Shown: positions 53,604 to 62,809, counted from the first letter of the stretch. The stretch: DNA of 64,000 nucleotides from Natronoglycomyces albus (GCF_016925535.1 NZ_CP070496.1:3820257-3884256), one strand, 5' to 3'. The notes: generated from the sequence alone by a model not told the origin. Numbers and translations: made by a program.

Positions 53604-54790
53604 GACATGCACCGGGGGCCGCCTCGACCGGAGCCCAGTTCAGAGCCCTCGATCGTGATGACCTTGATACCGGAACGCTCCAGGCGCGAGTTGGTAACCG
53701 TGTTGCGTTCGTAGGCGATGCAGATCTTGGGCGCGATCGCGAGGGTGTTGTTGCCGTCGTCCCACTGTTCACGCTCGGCGGTAACCAGGTCGCGTTCACC
53801 GGTGTGAATGATCTCCAGCTTGTCGATTCCCAGCGCCTCGGCCGCGGCCTCGGTGAACAGGGTGGGTTTACCGACCACGGGCTCGCCGTCGTCTCCACGG
53901 TGAATCGGGAACGCCTGCAACTTCTTCTCGGCTGGCGCGTACATGACCATCTTGTCGTGGTCGACCATCGTGCACACCGTGTCTAGGTGCATGGTGGCGC
54001 GGCGCTGCGCGATCGGCACGGCCAGGATCGTACGGACGTTGCCGGTGGCAAAACACTGCCGGGCTAGGCGCTCCACTCCAGCCGGCGTGGTGCGCTCACC
54101 AACCCCGACCGCCAGAATTCCCTCGCCCAGGACCAAGACGTCGCCACCTTCGAGGTCTTCCAAGTCGGGGTGGTAAATGCGATTGACGCCCGCAAACTGC
54201 TGGTGGTGCTGGTAGATAAGGTTCGTCAGGGTCGTTTCGCGGCGGCGAGCGGGCATCGCCAGGCTGGTGACGGCCACCGAGTCGCCGATCCACACCGAGG
54301 AGTCGCGGGTGAACAGCACGTTTGGCAGCGGGTCGATCAGAAAATCCTGGTCGCGCATCATCGCGTAGCGCAGGCTCGGGCCCACCGGAAACTCTTCCTT
54401 GGTCAGCCCCGCGATGAGCAGAGAAGACAGGTCAGAGGGCGTTTGGTCGCGCAGGAAACCAGTGAGGGACTTCTGAAGAGACTGGCCCAAAGAGCGGTCG
54501 TGCATGACGGTGACGTCGATGGCTTCGGCCCGGGCCTGTTCAACGGACAGTGCCTCAGTCAGAAGGTCGTCGACGTAGAGAACTTCGACGCCGTTGTCTG
54601 TGAGAACAGCGGCGAATTTATCGTGCTCCTCTTGGGCTTTCTCCACCCACGGAATACCGTCGAATAGCAAGCTGTCGTTGTTGCGGGGAGTCAGACGACG
54701 CAGCTCGCCGCCAGGACGGTGAAGCAACACCCGTCGTAGTCGACCGACTTCGCTGTTAACCCCGTAAGAGGATGGAGTGGCACTGTGCAT
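53582..54790 (-). CDS. arcA: Arginine deiminase
   Basis: A 402-residue guanidino-group hydrolase that converts arginine to citrulline and ammonia. Landmarks are the opening [26 protein letters not shown], the substrate loop [32 protein letters not shown], the His-Leu-Asp of [13 protein letters not shown], and the C-terminal nucleophile Cys394 in [10 protein letters not shown]. It ends shortly after, at WRD, a few residues before the Pseudomonas enzyme. No arcB (ornithine carbamoyltransferase) or arcC (carbamate kinase) is nearby, so it is a solitary gene, perhaps for acid/ammonia balance or citrulline supply rather than ATP generation. Confidence 0.95.
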   Translation of the reverse strand: MHSATPSSYGVNSEVGRLRRVLLHRPGGELRRLTPRNNDSLLFDGIPWVEKAQEEHDKFAAVLTDNGVEVLYVDDLLTEALSVEQARAEAIDVTVMHDRSLGQSLQKSLTGFLRDQTPSDLSSLLIAGLTKEEFPVGPSLRYAMMRDQDFLIDPLPNVLFTRDSSVWIGDSVAVTSLAMPARRRETTLTNLIYQHHQQFAGVNRIYHPDLEDLEGGDVLVLGEGILAVGVGERTTPAGVERLARQCFATGNVRTILAVPIAQRRATMHLDTVCTMVDHDKMVMYAPAEKKLQAFPIHRGDDGEPVVGKPTLFTEAAAEALGIDKLEIIHTGERDLVTAEREQWDDGNNTLAIAPKICIAYERNTVTNSRLERSGIKVITIEGSELGSGRGGPRCMSCPIWRD

Positions 54791-54945
54791 GCGTCAATGG
54801 TAATGCTGAATTTAGTAAAGGGTGACAGACCCTTAAGAATTGTGTTCTAGCAGCTAGATTGGCGTTTTACCCGTAGGGATATCCATGTTTATGAATAGGC
54901 ATTCAGCCGCTAGGAGTAAGACGTCGAGTAATGGTCACTCACTTT

Positions 54946-54972
54946 AGGAAACAGTTATTCATACCGTTTCCT
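54946..54972. promoter_or_regulatory. Imperfect palindrome upstream of arcA
   Basis: AGGAAAC (54946-54952) and GTTTCCT (54966-54972) with partly symmetric AT-rich spacer. About 155 bases upstream of the arcA start. Possible operator for arcA or the oxidase gene. Confidence 0.3.
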
Positions 54973-55091
54973 CCTCCACCCCAAGACTCAACTGGGTGGT
55001 ATTTTCACACATTCATCGGAATTTTTTCTCGCCATGTGACCAGCCGCGGCGACGAGGAGAATCATTCCCTTTACCCGCTTGTTGCCAGACC

Positions 55092-55194
55092 GTGCAGCTT
55101 CGGCAAAAGTGCGAGTTCAAGACCGCAGGAGGCGAAGTTTACGCAGGTAAACGAGCCTAGGGGAACACCGAAAGTGCCTTTAGCGGAAACCTGA
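55092..55194. repeat. MITE-like intergenic repeat, full-length copy in opposite orientation
   Basis: Inverted relative to the copies at 33.6, 37.7 and 44.7 kb. It opens with GTGCAGCTTCGGCAAAAGTGCGAG, carries the perfect core GTTTAC-GCAG-GTAAAC (55137-55152) within GGCGAAG...GAGCC, and closes with AAAGTGCCTTTAGCGG. About 103 bases. Confidence 0.78.
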
Positions 55195-55219
55195 TGAGGC
55201 TTCGGTCCCCATCAGGTTT
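55187..55219. terminator. Hairpin with 10-bp stem at the edge of the repeat
   Basis: AAACCTGATG (55187-55196) pairs with CATCAGGTTT (55210-55219); the loop begins AGGCTTCGGTCC. No gene ends here; it may be an attenuator in the leader of the oxidase gene. Confidence 0.5.
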
Positions 55220-55271
55220 GGCATCGGCTGGAAAATAGCGAACTCGCGTGGTCGGCACGGCAGCGTGTGCG

Positions 55272-55317
55272 CCCTGCGGGTCACACAGGCCCCGCAGGGG
55301 CGGGCCAACCCCTGCGG
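55272..55317 (+). promoter_or_regulatory. Three mutually exclusive hairpin arms
   Basis: Arm 1 CCCTGCGGG (55272-55280), arm 2 CCCGCAGGG(G) (55291-55300) and arm 3 CCCCTGCGG (55309-55317). Arm 2 can pair perfectly over nine bases with either arm 1 or arm 3, but not both, as in attenuators and switches. It lies about 360 bases upstream of the multicopper oxidase gene. Confidence 0.4.
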
Positions 55318-55672
55318 CACGACCGTAAAGTGACTACCTTCACTTCAGCAACGCCCACCCAGAACCGCCGCGACCGACATCCGCGAGCCTCAACATTCCC
55401 GCAGGTCAACAGAGAGCCTAAACCTCAGGCGTACTCACTATGTCAACCTCTCGGGGGAGTTTATGCCGTCTCCTATTCGCCGTACGGAGTACACGCAATG
55501 TCATCTCTGGGCTGACGACAGCCACCTTCTTTTCCAGGAACATTGACCCAGTCAGCCTCCACTCATCACCAACGAGAGACCACACCAGGCTCCCCGGCAC
55601 CTAGAGCGGACCAATACCCACGCTGGCTGAAACGGAATCTCGAAGCCGAACCGGTACGCCACGGAGGAAACA

Positions 55673-57193
55673 ATGCTGAACCGAAGGACGCTAATGAAGC
55701 TGGCGGCGACCAGCGCAGCTGGCAGCGCGGCCATCGCTAGCCTCGGAGCCTGCGGCCGCCACCGAGCGGCCGTCAACACCTTCGGCGAGATTGACTTCAG
55801 CAACGAACTATCGATCCCCGCTTTGGCGCAAGCGCGCACCGACAACGGCGGAACCCGCGTGTTCACCCTCGGTATTAGCGCTGGCGAAACCCAGATCAAG
55901 CCTGGGAAGAAGACCCAAACATGGGGAATCGACAGCAGTATCCTCGGCCCGACCATTCGGGCCCGCCGTGGCGAGCAGATCGGCTTCCTCATCCACAACG
56001 GACTGGACGAGACCACCAGCATCCACTGGCACGGCATGCATCTGCCAGCAGTGATGGATGGAGGCCCCCACCAGGAAATGCACCCCGGGGCCGAGTGGTA
56101 CCCACAGTGGACTGTGGATCAACCTGCCGCCAGTCTCTGGTACCACCCGCATCCACACGGGCACACCGCCGAACACGTCTATCGGGGCCTCGCGGGCATG
56201 TTCATCATCGACGATGACGAAACTGACGCACTGAATCTGCCCTCGGAGTACGGCGTCGACGACCTGCCCCTTATCGTGCAAGACAAAGCCTTCGATGAGG
56301 ACAACCAGTGGGACGCAAGCTCACCGATGGGCACACCGTCGGGCATCTTGGGCGATGAAATCCTGGTCAACGGTACGCATTCGCCGTACTTCGATGTCAC
56401 CACCCGACTGGTTCGGCTCCGCCTGCTCAACGGCTCCACGACGCATCCATTTAACTTCGGCTTCGACGATGACCGCGACTTCCAATTCATCGCCACCGAT
56501 GGCGGCCTGATCAACGAACCGTTCACCACCAACCGCATCATGCTCACTCCGGGAGAGCGAGCCGAAATAGTCGTCGCCTTCGAGCCCGGCGACGAAGCGA
56601 TTCTGCGCAGCTACCCCATGGACATCTCCATCAGAGGCAACGAAGCGCGCGCCTTTGGCATCGACGACCAATTCGACATCTGCCAATTCCGCGCCACATC
56701 CGAACTAGCCGACGACACCGAAGTGCCCTCCACTTTGGCCCCAGAGCCGAATCTCGATATTGACGACGTCATCACTCGTCGCAACTTCCAGTTCTCTGGT
56801 ACCCACATCAATGGCAAACGAATGGACATGGAGCGCATCGACTTTGGCGTCCGCCTAGACAACACCGAGCTATGGACAGTTGAAAACGAGCACAACAACT
56901 TCCATAACTTCCACGTACACGACGTGCAGTTCCAAGTGGTCTCACTCGACGGCAACGACCCGCCCGCACACTGGAAGGGCTGGAAGGACACCATCCACCT
57001 GCCTAACTTCGAACCCGTCGAACTCCTCCTACGCTTCACCGACTATGCCGACCCGAACATTCCCTACATGTTCCACTGCCATGTGTTGCGCCACGAAGAC
57101 GACGGGATGATGGGCCAATTCGTCGTCCTAGAAGAAGGTCAAGAAATCGGCAGCGTCCCCGACAACGCCTTCCACGAAAACGGCCATGGATAG
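55673..57193 (+). CDS. Multicopper oxidase, exported lipoprotein
   Basis: A 506-residue three-domain laccase/CueO-like oxidase. The N-terminus NRRTLMKL resembles a Tat motif, and LGAC (Cys27) is a lipobox, so it is probably exported folded and lipid-anchored. All four copper-binding segments are present: HWHG (118-121), HPHPH (158-162), a C-terminal HNFHVHDVQF, and HCHVLRHEDDGMM with the type 1 Cys and axial Met. It oxidises a substrate (Cu(I), phenols or metal ions) while reducing O2 to water. GGAGG lies six bases ahead of the ATG. The long leader suggests regulation. No copper exporter gene is adjacent. Confidence 0.93.
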   Translation: MLNRRTLMKLAATSAAGSAAIASLGACGRHRAAVNTFGEIDFSNELSIPALAQARTDNGGTRVFTLGISAGETQIKPGKKTQTWGIDSSILGPTIRARRGEQIGFLIHNGLDETTSIHWHGMHLPAVMDGGPHQEMHPGAEWYPQWTVDQPAASLWYHPHPHGHTAEHVYRGLAGMFIIDDDETDALNLPSEYGVDDLPLIVQDKAFDEDNQWDASSPMGTPSGILGDEILVNGTHSPYFDVTTRLVRLRLLNGSTTHPFNFGFDDDRDFQFIATDGGLINEPFTTNRIMLTPGERAEIVVAFEPGDEAILRSYPMDISIRGNEARAFGIDDQFDICQFRATSELADDTEVPSTLAPEPNLDIDDVITRRNFQFSGTHINGKRMDMERIDFGVRLDNTELWTVENEHNNFHNFHVHDVQFQVVSLDGNDPPAHWKGWKDTIHLPNFEPVELLLRFTDYADPNIPYMFHCHVLRHEDDGMMGQFVVLEEGQEIGSVPDNAFHENGHG

Positions 57194-57521
57194 GAGGAGG
57201 CAACCACGCCACGACGACACGAAACTCGCAGCAAACATGGGCCGACACATCGAGATACGGGGATGCTCGGCACCAAAAGCGGATTCATTCTCCACCCAGC
57301 CACGACACGCTTGCATCCCGATACCTACGCCAGAGGCGGCACCCCAGCGAAAACCTCGGCATAAAGCCTGCGGGCCGCACCAAGCCAGGCAGCTCTGGCA
57401 AAGTCTGGCCCTCGACGGTTTACCCCAGCTCACGGCACCACTTGCAGCATTCAGAAGTTCGCTTCGTCCCTTTTTCGCGTGCTCCCCGAAGGCTTCGCAC
57501 GGCGTCCGATACTGTCAAAGA
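57194..57521. other. Intergenic region before the phosphodiesterase gene
   Basis: About 330 bases. The phosphodiesterase frame continues open through it, but the translation (for example AAPQRKPRHKACGPHQARQL) looks non-coding. TACTGT about six bases before the GTG at 57522 may be a -10 for a nearly leaderless transcript. Confidence 0.45.
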
Positions 57522-58241
57522 GTGTCTCAACCGCTGATCATCGCGCACCGCGGCTCGAACGACCACTTCCCCGAGCATTCGCTAGCCGCCTACCGGCAAG
57601 CCGTAGCCGAGAACGCCGACGGGTTCGAGTGCGACGTACGACTGAGCCTCGACGGCCACCTCGTACTCCACCACGACCGCAACGCCCGCCGCACCGCCGG
57701 AGACCGCCGAAACATCTCCGACATGACATTGGAAGAACTGCGGGCCCTCAACTTCGCCAAGAAACACCCCGCGCAAGCCGACGACCCCGCATCGGCGCGC
57801 ATCCCCACCTTCGAGGAATTCCTCGACCTGGTCGAGGAGACCAATCCTCACCTGAAGCTCCTTATTGAAACCAAGCATCCGACCCGGTTTGGCATGCGGG
57901 TCGAAGAGGAAGTGTTTAAATCCCTCCGTCGTCGGCCACACCTGGACGCAGTAGTCATGTCCTTCTCGCGCGCCGCGCTGCGACACTGGCGCGCCGAAGA
58001 CAAGGAGACGCCGCTGGTGTGGCTATTCGAGTACCCCTTTGGCTCTCCCCCGGCCGAAATCAACGCCTACGGCCCCCGCTTGGAATTCGTCCGAGCCGAC
58101 CCCAGCTTCATCGCCCAGGCCAAAGACGCGAACAAGGACGTCTTCATCTGGACGGTCAACACGCCCAAAGCGGCTAAAGAAATGCGTGGCGCGGACATGC
58201 TCATCACCGACAAACCGGGAATGATCAAAGCCTCCCTGTGA
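57522..58241 (+). CDS. Glycerophosphodiester phosphodiesterase
   Basis: A 239-residue GDPD TIM-barrel enzyme that hydrolyses deacylated phospholipids to glycerol 3-phosphate and an alcohol. The opening IIAHRGSNDHFPEHSLAAYRQAV has the catalytic His, and DGFECDVRLSLDGHLVLHHDRNARR gives the metal ligands Glu/Asp and the second His. LLIETKHP and the final VFIWTVNTPKAAKEM complete the family pattern. There is no signal peptide, so it acts in the cytoplasm. The open frame extends to 57186; I start at the GTG at 57522, where homology begins (M-S-Q-P-L-I-I-A-H-R-G). Confidence 0.92.
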   Translation: MSQPLIIAHRGSNDHFPEHSLAAYRQAVAENADGFECDVRLSLDGHLVLHHDRNARRTAGDRRNISDMTLEELRALNFAKKHPAQADDPASARIPTFEEFLDLVEETNPHLKLLIETKHPTRFGMRVEEEVFKSLRRRPHLDAVVMSFSRAALRHWRAEDKETPLVWLFEYPFGSPPAEINAYGPRLEFVRADPSFIAQAKDANKDVFIWTVNTPKAAKEMRGADMLITDKPGMIKASL

Positions 58242-58469
58242 GACGCGAGGGAGATTCCGATCCCCTACTAGGCAGTTGCCCAACCACTCCCACCTCAGAG
58301 CGCCGGTGTGTTCACTGACACATATAAATATGCAACCTCGCAGCCAGCGCACCTCGCGAACCCCCTCAATGTTGCGCAGGGGCTAGCCAAACTTCATCTG
58401 CCGTTATATCTTCGGCGCATGGCTCATAGAGCCTCCCCTAAACGGGTAAGTTGAGTAGCGATAAGGGTC

Positions 58470-58886
58470 ATGCGCGGGGGTACGAACGTGTTTGCAACGG
58501 CGAGTACGCAGTGGCGGGTGCAAATGCCGCACCACGCGACCGCCACTGCCATGACTCGAAGCTGGATTCGCCAACACCTCCCCGCCGTTACCTCTGACGC
58601 CCTCGACGACCTCCAGGCCGTCGCCACCGAGCTCGTCTCCAACGCCATCCGCCACGCCCAGGCCCTGCCTGGAAACAAACTGTGGATTCAATGCCGCGCC
58701 GATGAGGACCACGTCGAATTCTCCGTGGTCGACGGAGGCTCCGGCAGTACCCCCGTCGTGCGCCCGGTGAATCTGGAAAGCGCCGACGGTCGCGGCCTGT
58801 TCATCGTCGCGCACCTCGCCGACGAATGGGGTGCCCGCTGCCAAGCTGGCGGTCGCAAAGAAGTCTGGGCCCGCGTCAAACTCTAA
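58470..58886 (+). CDS. RsbW/SpoIIAB-like ATP-binding protein (anti-sigma factor type)
   Basis: A 138-residue GHKL-ATPase domain protein. The N box ELVSNAIRHA binds Mg-ATP, VVDGGSGSTP is the G1 box and DGRGLFIVAHLADEWG is the G2 region. There is no transmembrane or sensor part. Such stand-alone proteins are serine kinases of partner-switching systems that hold a sigma factor or phosphorylate an anti-anti-sigma protein; actinomycetes have many. No sigma or STAS-domain gene is adjacent, so its partner is unknown. It starts at ATG 58470 with a long, Ala/Thr-rich N-terminus. Confidence 0.88.
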   Translation: MRGGTNVFATASTQWRVQMPHHATATAMTRSWIRQHLPAVTSDALDDLQAVATELVSNAIRHAQALPGNKLWIQCRADEDHVEFSVVDGGSGSTPVVRPVNLESADGRGLFIVAHLADEWGARCQAGGRKEVWARVKL

Positions 58887-58998
58887 AGACCCCTCCATCC
58901 GGCTGATACGACCTCGGTCGTCGCCCTCACCTGCATTGGGCCACGCCAGCGAACGATCCCGGTGCGACCGGCACACACCCACCACTTACCCTGTCAGG

Positions 58999-59862
58999 GT
59001 GAGCAAACGACGCAAGATCAAAGAGAAAAAGTTCCGCGACGTCTTCGTCCCCCGTCCTTTCGCCGGCCTCGCCGGAGAAGCGAACTGGGTCGCCGTGCGC
59101 GAACTGTTCCCCGCCGCCACCGCCCCCCTCTCCCTCACCGGTGAATGGGCGCAGAAGGCAAACGGGCGCACCGTCACCCTCACCACCGTGCTGCCCCTGG
59201 CCTGGCCCGCCATGAGCCACGAAGACGGCAGCATCCTCATCGCCGCCCAACGTCACTTCCAGTCTGGCGACATCAGCCGCGACATCGCCTCCTCCATCAT
59301 CACCGCGCTGGAGACCGAACCGGGCAAGCAGATCCCCGTCCCCGCGCGACCGGCCCCCGGCCCCCGCCTACAAGACATCATCGACGTCAACGAGCCGCTC
59401 ACGCTCACGTTGCAAAAAGACTTCTCCTACTGGTTGGCCGAGGATGTCGACGCCAACGACCCCGAGGTCGCCGCGAGCCTGGAACGCGCCAATGAATCGC
59501 TCTTCCCCATCGAACAGCTGGCCGTCGAAGGCGCGCACTGGTGCCAAACCACCGAGACCGTGCACGTGCGCCACATCCTCACCGACGATGAGGACGCCGC
59601 GCTCAAGGCCCTAGCCCGCCTATCGGCCGCCGACAGCCTCAAACTGACGCCAGAGTCGAAATTCGCCGGAATGTTCCGCGCCCACGGTCTCCTCGTACCC
59701 GTCTGGGACCTCGACGTCAACACGAAACCGGCCGACGTCGAAGGCCCCGTACGTGAATTCCTGGAGCGCTACCAGGCCAGCCTCGAAGCCGGAGCCGACC
59801 TGTCCGCCACCGAACGCCGCGCCCGCGACGGCCTCATTGGTCGACAGCTGTCGATCCGCTAA
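58999..59862 (+). CDS. DUF5926 family protein
   Basis: A 287-residue actinobacterial protein of the DUF5926 type. It has a basic opening (SKRRKIKEKKFRDVFVPRPFAGLAGEANWVAVRELFPAATAPL), a central GRTVTLTTVLPLAWPAMSHEDGSILIAAQRHFQSGDISRD, and a C-terminal FRAHGLLVPVWDLD...PVREFLERYQASLE. It is usually found next to RsbW-like or GDPD genes in this phylum, as here. Function unknown. The GTG at 58999 is chosen because conserved sequence starts exactly there; TACCCT about eight bases ahead may be the -10 of a leaderless transcript. Confidence 0.85.
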   Translation: MSKRRKIKEKKFRDVFVPRPFAGLAGEANWVAVRELFPAATAPLSLTGEWAQKANGRTVTLTTVLPLAWPAMSHEDGSILIAAQRHFQSGDISRDIASSIITALETEPGKQIPVPARPAPGPRLQDIIDVNEPLTLTLQKDFSYWLAEDVDANDPEVAASLERANESLFPIEQLAVEGAHWCQTTETVHVRHILTDDEDAALKALARLSAADSLKLTPESKFAGMFRAHGLLVPVWDLDVNTKPADVEGPVREFLERYQASLEAGADLSATERRARDGLIGRQLSIR

Positions 59863-59868
59863 CTCGAC

Positions 59869-59902
59869 GCGGTCGGCATTCCCGCAGGCGAGTGCCGACC
59901 GC
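59869..59902 (+). terminator. Terminator after the DUF5926 gene
   Basis: GCGGTCGGCA (59869-59878) and TGCCGACCGC (59893-59902), a perfect 10-bp stem starting seven bases after the stop codon. Confidence 0.75.
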
Positions 59903-60066
59903 CTAGACTCGCTCCACTTCAGGTCGCCACGGTATCGGCCCCGATGAAAGTTGAAGCTGACCACTCGTGACACGCATGCCGCCGCTTCTCAAACCGACCG
60001 CTCCCACGATTGGCCGCATTCACAGCCAGTTCGCAAGCGGTCCGGAACCAGTCCATCCGTGCGACC

Positions 60067-61383
60067 ATGAATAGTCCCCACGAAGAGCGGCCGCAGCAGC
60101 ACGAGGCCCACCTCGTCATAGACTCCGAAAACGTCGAGCCCGAACCCGCCGCCGAGACCGTCCTCGGGCGCGACAGCGGCAAGCGCCCGCTCCACCTTGA
60201 CGCCACCCTGTACGCCCTCAGCGCCCTCTTCGCCGGAGCGACAGCGCTGTGGACAGTCCTCCCGGCACACGAATACTGGGGATTCATTGCCATCGGTGGA
60301 TACGCCCCCGCCGCGGCCATGATCGGCATCCTGCTCATATCCGCCGCCGTCCCCTTCCGCATGCGCCTCCTGGTCGCCGCAGCCACCAGCGCGGCAGTCC
60401 TCCTGGTGCCCATGCTGGCCTCTATCTTCCAACGCGCGGCCGGAAACCCCGACCGGGCCCAAGAAGAAGTCCTCGTCATCGAGGCATCCGCCCAGAGACT
60501 ATGGGACAGCGGCAGCCCGTACCTGCGCGCCGAGGAAATCGCGGCCCTGTCCGAACCCCTCCTGGGCTACACGCCCTACCAGCCCGGAATGGCCGTATTC
60601 GGCCTGCCCAAAGCCATCATCGGCGACTACTGGTGGACCGACGCCCGCCTCTTCTTCACCGCCGTGACCGCCGTATGCCTCATCGCCATGCTGCGACTGC
60701 TGCGGCACCGCGCCAGCAAGAGCGCCCTCCTGCGCGCCTTCCAAGCCTCCGCGATCGTGCCCGTATGCGCGCTCACCCTCAGCACCGGCGGCGACGACAT
60801 GCCCGTGGTCGCCCTGGCCGCGCTGGCCATCGTCTTGGGGTACCGCAACAAGTGGACCTGGGCCAGTTTGGTCATGGGCGCGGCCGCGACGTTGAAACTC
60901 ATCGCCTGGCCTTTGGCGATCGTCTTGGGAATCCTCGCCTACCAACGTCGACAATCGGCCCGCTACTGCGCGATCGTGGCCGCTCCCGTCATACTCACCC
61001 TCGCGCCGGTGGCCCTGTACGACTGGCACGGCGTCGTCGACAATGTCATGGCGTTTCCCTTCGGCAAGGGAGTGATCGACTCCCCGGCCCAATCCCCGCT
61101 GCCGGGCTATCTGATCGCCTCTAACGTGCCCGGCGGCTCCTACATCGCCATCGGCCTACTCTTGGCCGCCGGCGCGCTCATCGCGGTGGCCCTGTACCGT
61201 CGCCCGCCGCTGACCGCCAGCGCCGCCGCCGCATGGTGTGCGGCTGGTTTGACGGTGGCGATTGCGCTGATGCCGGCGACCCGATTCGGGTATCTGCTGT
61301 ATCCGGTGGTGCTGCTGGGTTGGGCGTTCGCGTTGCGCAGCGCTGAGGAACCGGATTCGCCGTTGGTTGATCGCTGGCGCTAG
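60067..61383 (+). CDS. Polytopic membrane protein, possible GT-C mannosyltransferase-like
   Basis: A 438-residue protein with about ten to eleven predicted helices (ALSALFAGATALWTVLPA, AAAMIGILLISAAVPF, LLVAAATSAAVLLVPMLASIF and others). A periplasmic-type loop after the third helix holds VIEASAQRLWDSGSPYLRAEEIAALSEPLLGYTPYQPGMAVFG, a pattern seen in DUF2029/GT87-type polyprenyl-phosphate-mannose transferases. A short acidic cytoplasmic head precedes the first helix. The start is the ATG at 60067, 19 codons into the open frame. It ends at a perfect 16-bp hairpin. The substrate is not readable. Confidence 0.7.
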   Translation: MNSPHEERPQQHEAHLVIDSENVEPEPAAETVLGRDSGKRPLHLDATLYALSALFAGATALWTVLPAHEYWGFIAIGGYAPAAAMIGILLISAAVPFRMRLLVAAATSAAVLLVPMLASIFQRAAGNPDRAQEEVLVIEASAQRLWDSGSPYLRAEEIAALSEPLLGYTPYQPGMAVFGLPKAIIGDYWWTDARLFFTAVTAVCLIAMLRLLRHRASKSALLRAFQASAIVPVCALTLSTGGDDMPVVALAALAIVLGYRNKWTWASLVMGAAATLKLIAWPLAIVLGILAYQRRQSARYCAIVAAPVILTLAPVALYDWHGVVDNVMAFPFGKGVIDSPAQSPLPGYLIASNVPGGSYIAIGLLLAAGALIAVALYRRPPLTASAAAAWCAAGLTVAIALMPATRFGYLLYPVVLLGWAFALRSAEEPDSPLVDRWR

Positions 61384-61427
61384 TGCGTTGGGTTTATTGG
61401 CCATTGTGGTTTCTCGGGCCCGAACGC

Positions 61428-61465
61428 CCCTGGCCCCAGCGCCATGGTCGGCGCTGGGGCCAGGG
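61428..61465 (+). terminator. Terminator after the membrane protein gene
   Basis: A perfect 16-bp stem, CCCTGGCCCCAGCGCC (61428-61443) with 61450-61465, loop ATGGTC. It lies between convergent genes and could serve both. Confidence 0.85.
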
Positions 61466-61555
61466 TTCACAATGTGGCCGCTGTCGACCTCGTGGCGGGC
61501 GGCCGCTGCCGATCGGGTGGCTAGCCTTCGCGTCGAAGGCGCGGCTTTTGGCTCC

Positions 61556-62038
61556 TTAGCCGTTGGAGCTCAACACCGAGCAGCCGTCGATGAATTCGGA
61601 GACCACGTTGGAGATGTCGACGGCGTTTTGGGTGCCTAGTTCGTAGGCGGAGGGGTCACTCGCGGCGTCGGCGAGCATGTCGCGCAAGTCCGCGGAGGAG
61701 TCGGACAGTCCCGGGTCGCTGACCATGCCGTTGAATTCGTCCATTTTGTCGGACAGCTCGGTGAGTTCGGCGGCGTCCATGTCACTGACGTTGAGGCCGA
61801 GCATCATGACGTCGATGGTCAGGGTCGTGCAGGCGGAGAAGGCCGCGTCGTCGTCAACGGAGCCGGTGTCGGCCTCGTTGGAATCGATGTCGTCGGTCTG
61901 TTCGGTGTCGGTGACGTCGGTGGAGTTGTCCGGCGCCTCCAGTGAGACCTCCTCGGAGTCATCGCAGGCGGCCAAGGCAAAGGCGGTGGCGGCGGCGATG
62001 GTCACGGCGAAGAGTCGACGAGCGTGGGTGTGGCGCAT
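61556..62038 (-). CDS. Small acidic lipoprotein A
   Basis: A 160-residue lipoprotein: signal MRHTHARRLFAVTIAAATAFALAAC with the lipid Cys at 25, an Asp/Thr/Ser-rich acidic linker (EAPDNSTDVTDTEQTDDID), then a helical domain of about 90 residues with one Cys at each end (FSACTTLTI and FIDGCSVL). Paralogue of the next gene. No known family. The acidic linker is typical of proteins exposed on the outer face of the membrane. Confidence 0.75.
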   Translation of the reverse strand: MRHTHARRLFAVTIAAATAFALAACDDSEEVSLEAPDNSTDVTDTEQTDDIDSNEADTGSVDDDAAFSACTTLTIDVMMLGLNVSDMDAAELTELSDKMDEFNGMVSDPGLSDSSADLRDMLADAASDPSAYELGTQNAVDISNVVSEFIDGCSVLSSNG

Positions 62039-62362
62039 TGAGATTTTCTCCCAGGGGTCAATGGATGATCAGGGTGTTCGCGCCGAGTGTATCGGGCCCT
62101 TACCAACGGTGATGTCTACTGTCAATGCGATGTGAGACGTGAGTCCACACTGTGACGTGGGCGCCTCGCCCGGTGGCATTGCCCTAGCAAACGTCTGCTT
62201 CATCCACTGTGGCCTTGGTCGGGGTTTTCGGCCAGGTCGCTTCGAGCGGGCCCGCGCGGCGGCGCCTTCCGGTGCGCAAACCCAAATGAGCCGCACCGCC
62301 GAAGGCCCTCGGTTACCGATGCGAGGTGAGGCCCAAACGACGGTGCGGCTAGGTGAGGCGTT
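62039..62362. other. Intergenic region between two lipoprotein genes
   Basis: About 320 bases. It contains the hairpin at 62289-62350 and a GC-rich stretch with smaller stems around 62200-62260. The promoter of lipoprotein A should lie in 62040-62150. Confidence 0.5.
62289..62350 (-). terminator. Branched hairpin after lipoprotein B
   Basis: AGCCGCACCG (62289-62298) pairs with CGGTGCGGCT (62341-62350), enclosing a second stem CCTCG/CGAGG. It begins 13 bases beyond the stop of the minus-strand lipoprotein gene. Confidence 0.65.
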
Positions 62363-62809
62363 TTATCCGGCTTCGTCGCAGCTGCGGGCGAAGGAGGAGG
62401 AGGCTTCGGCGAACTCCATCATCAAGTCGGGGTCTTGCGCGATGGAGTCCATGTCCTCTCCGGCCAGTTCCAGCATGTCGGCCAGTTCGTTACCGGCCAG
62501 CGTGACGTCGGCTCCGTTTTGGGAGTTGGCGAACTGGCGCACTTCTTCTGCTTTGGCTTCCAGATCGGCCGGGTCGGTGTCGCGGCCTTCGTTGATAAGC
62601 GCGGCGACCGAGTCGCTGAGTTCGACACAGTCTTCTTTCAGCGCTTCGACTCGGTTGTCACCGTCGGATTCGCTGTTGTCGTTCGCGCTGTCATTGTTGT
62701 CGCCTGTTTGGTTGTCATCACTGTCGCTGCCTGCGCAGGCGGTGAGGGCGAACATCCCGGCAGTGGCCAGGGTGAGGGCAAACAGGCGAGGGGTCGTGGC
62801 AAATGACAC
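62363..62809 (-). CDS. Small acidic lipoprotein B
   Basis: A 148-residue paralogue of lipoprotein A. Signal MSFATTPRLFALTLATAGMFALTAC, lipid Cys again at 25, an Asn/Asp/Ser linker (GDNNDSANDNSESDGDN), then a helical domain with Cys near the start (LKEDCVELSDSVAALI) and near the end (SSFARSCDEAG). The frame is open to 63064; the GTG at 62809 is chosen for the signal peptide and a GGAG seven bases ahead. Unknown function. Confidence 0.75.
   Translation of the reverse strand: MSFATTPRLFALTLATAGMFALTACAGSDSDDNQTGDNNDSANDNSESDGDNRVEALKEDCVELSDSVAALINEGRDTDPADLEAKAEEVRQFANSQNGADVTLAGNELADMLELAGEDMDSIAQDPDLMMEFAEASSSFARSCDEAG

Larger units (their letters stand above)
54791..55672. other. 880-base divergent intergenic region with repeat copy and hairpins
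   Basis: Contents from left: AT-rich arcA promoter zone (54790-54930), palindrome 54946-54972, MITE-like copy 55092-55194, hairpin 55187-55219, the three-arm alternative hairpin 55272-55317, and a short AAGTGA/TCACTT inverted repeat (about 55331-55347) before the multicopper oxidase gene. Small ORFs here are not convincing. Confidence 0.55.

Noticed and set aside
55418-55600. A 60-residue frame on the minus strand upstream of the multicopper oxidase gene (starts MPGSLVWSLVGDEWRLTGSM)
   Set aside because: It looks somewhat protein-like, but third-position GC is lower than in neighbouring genes, there is no ribosome-binding site and no recognisable family.
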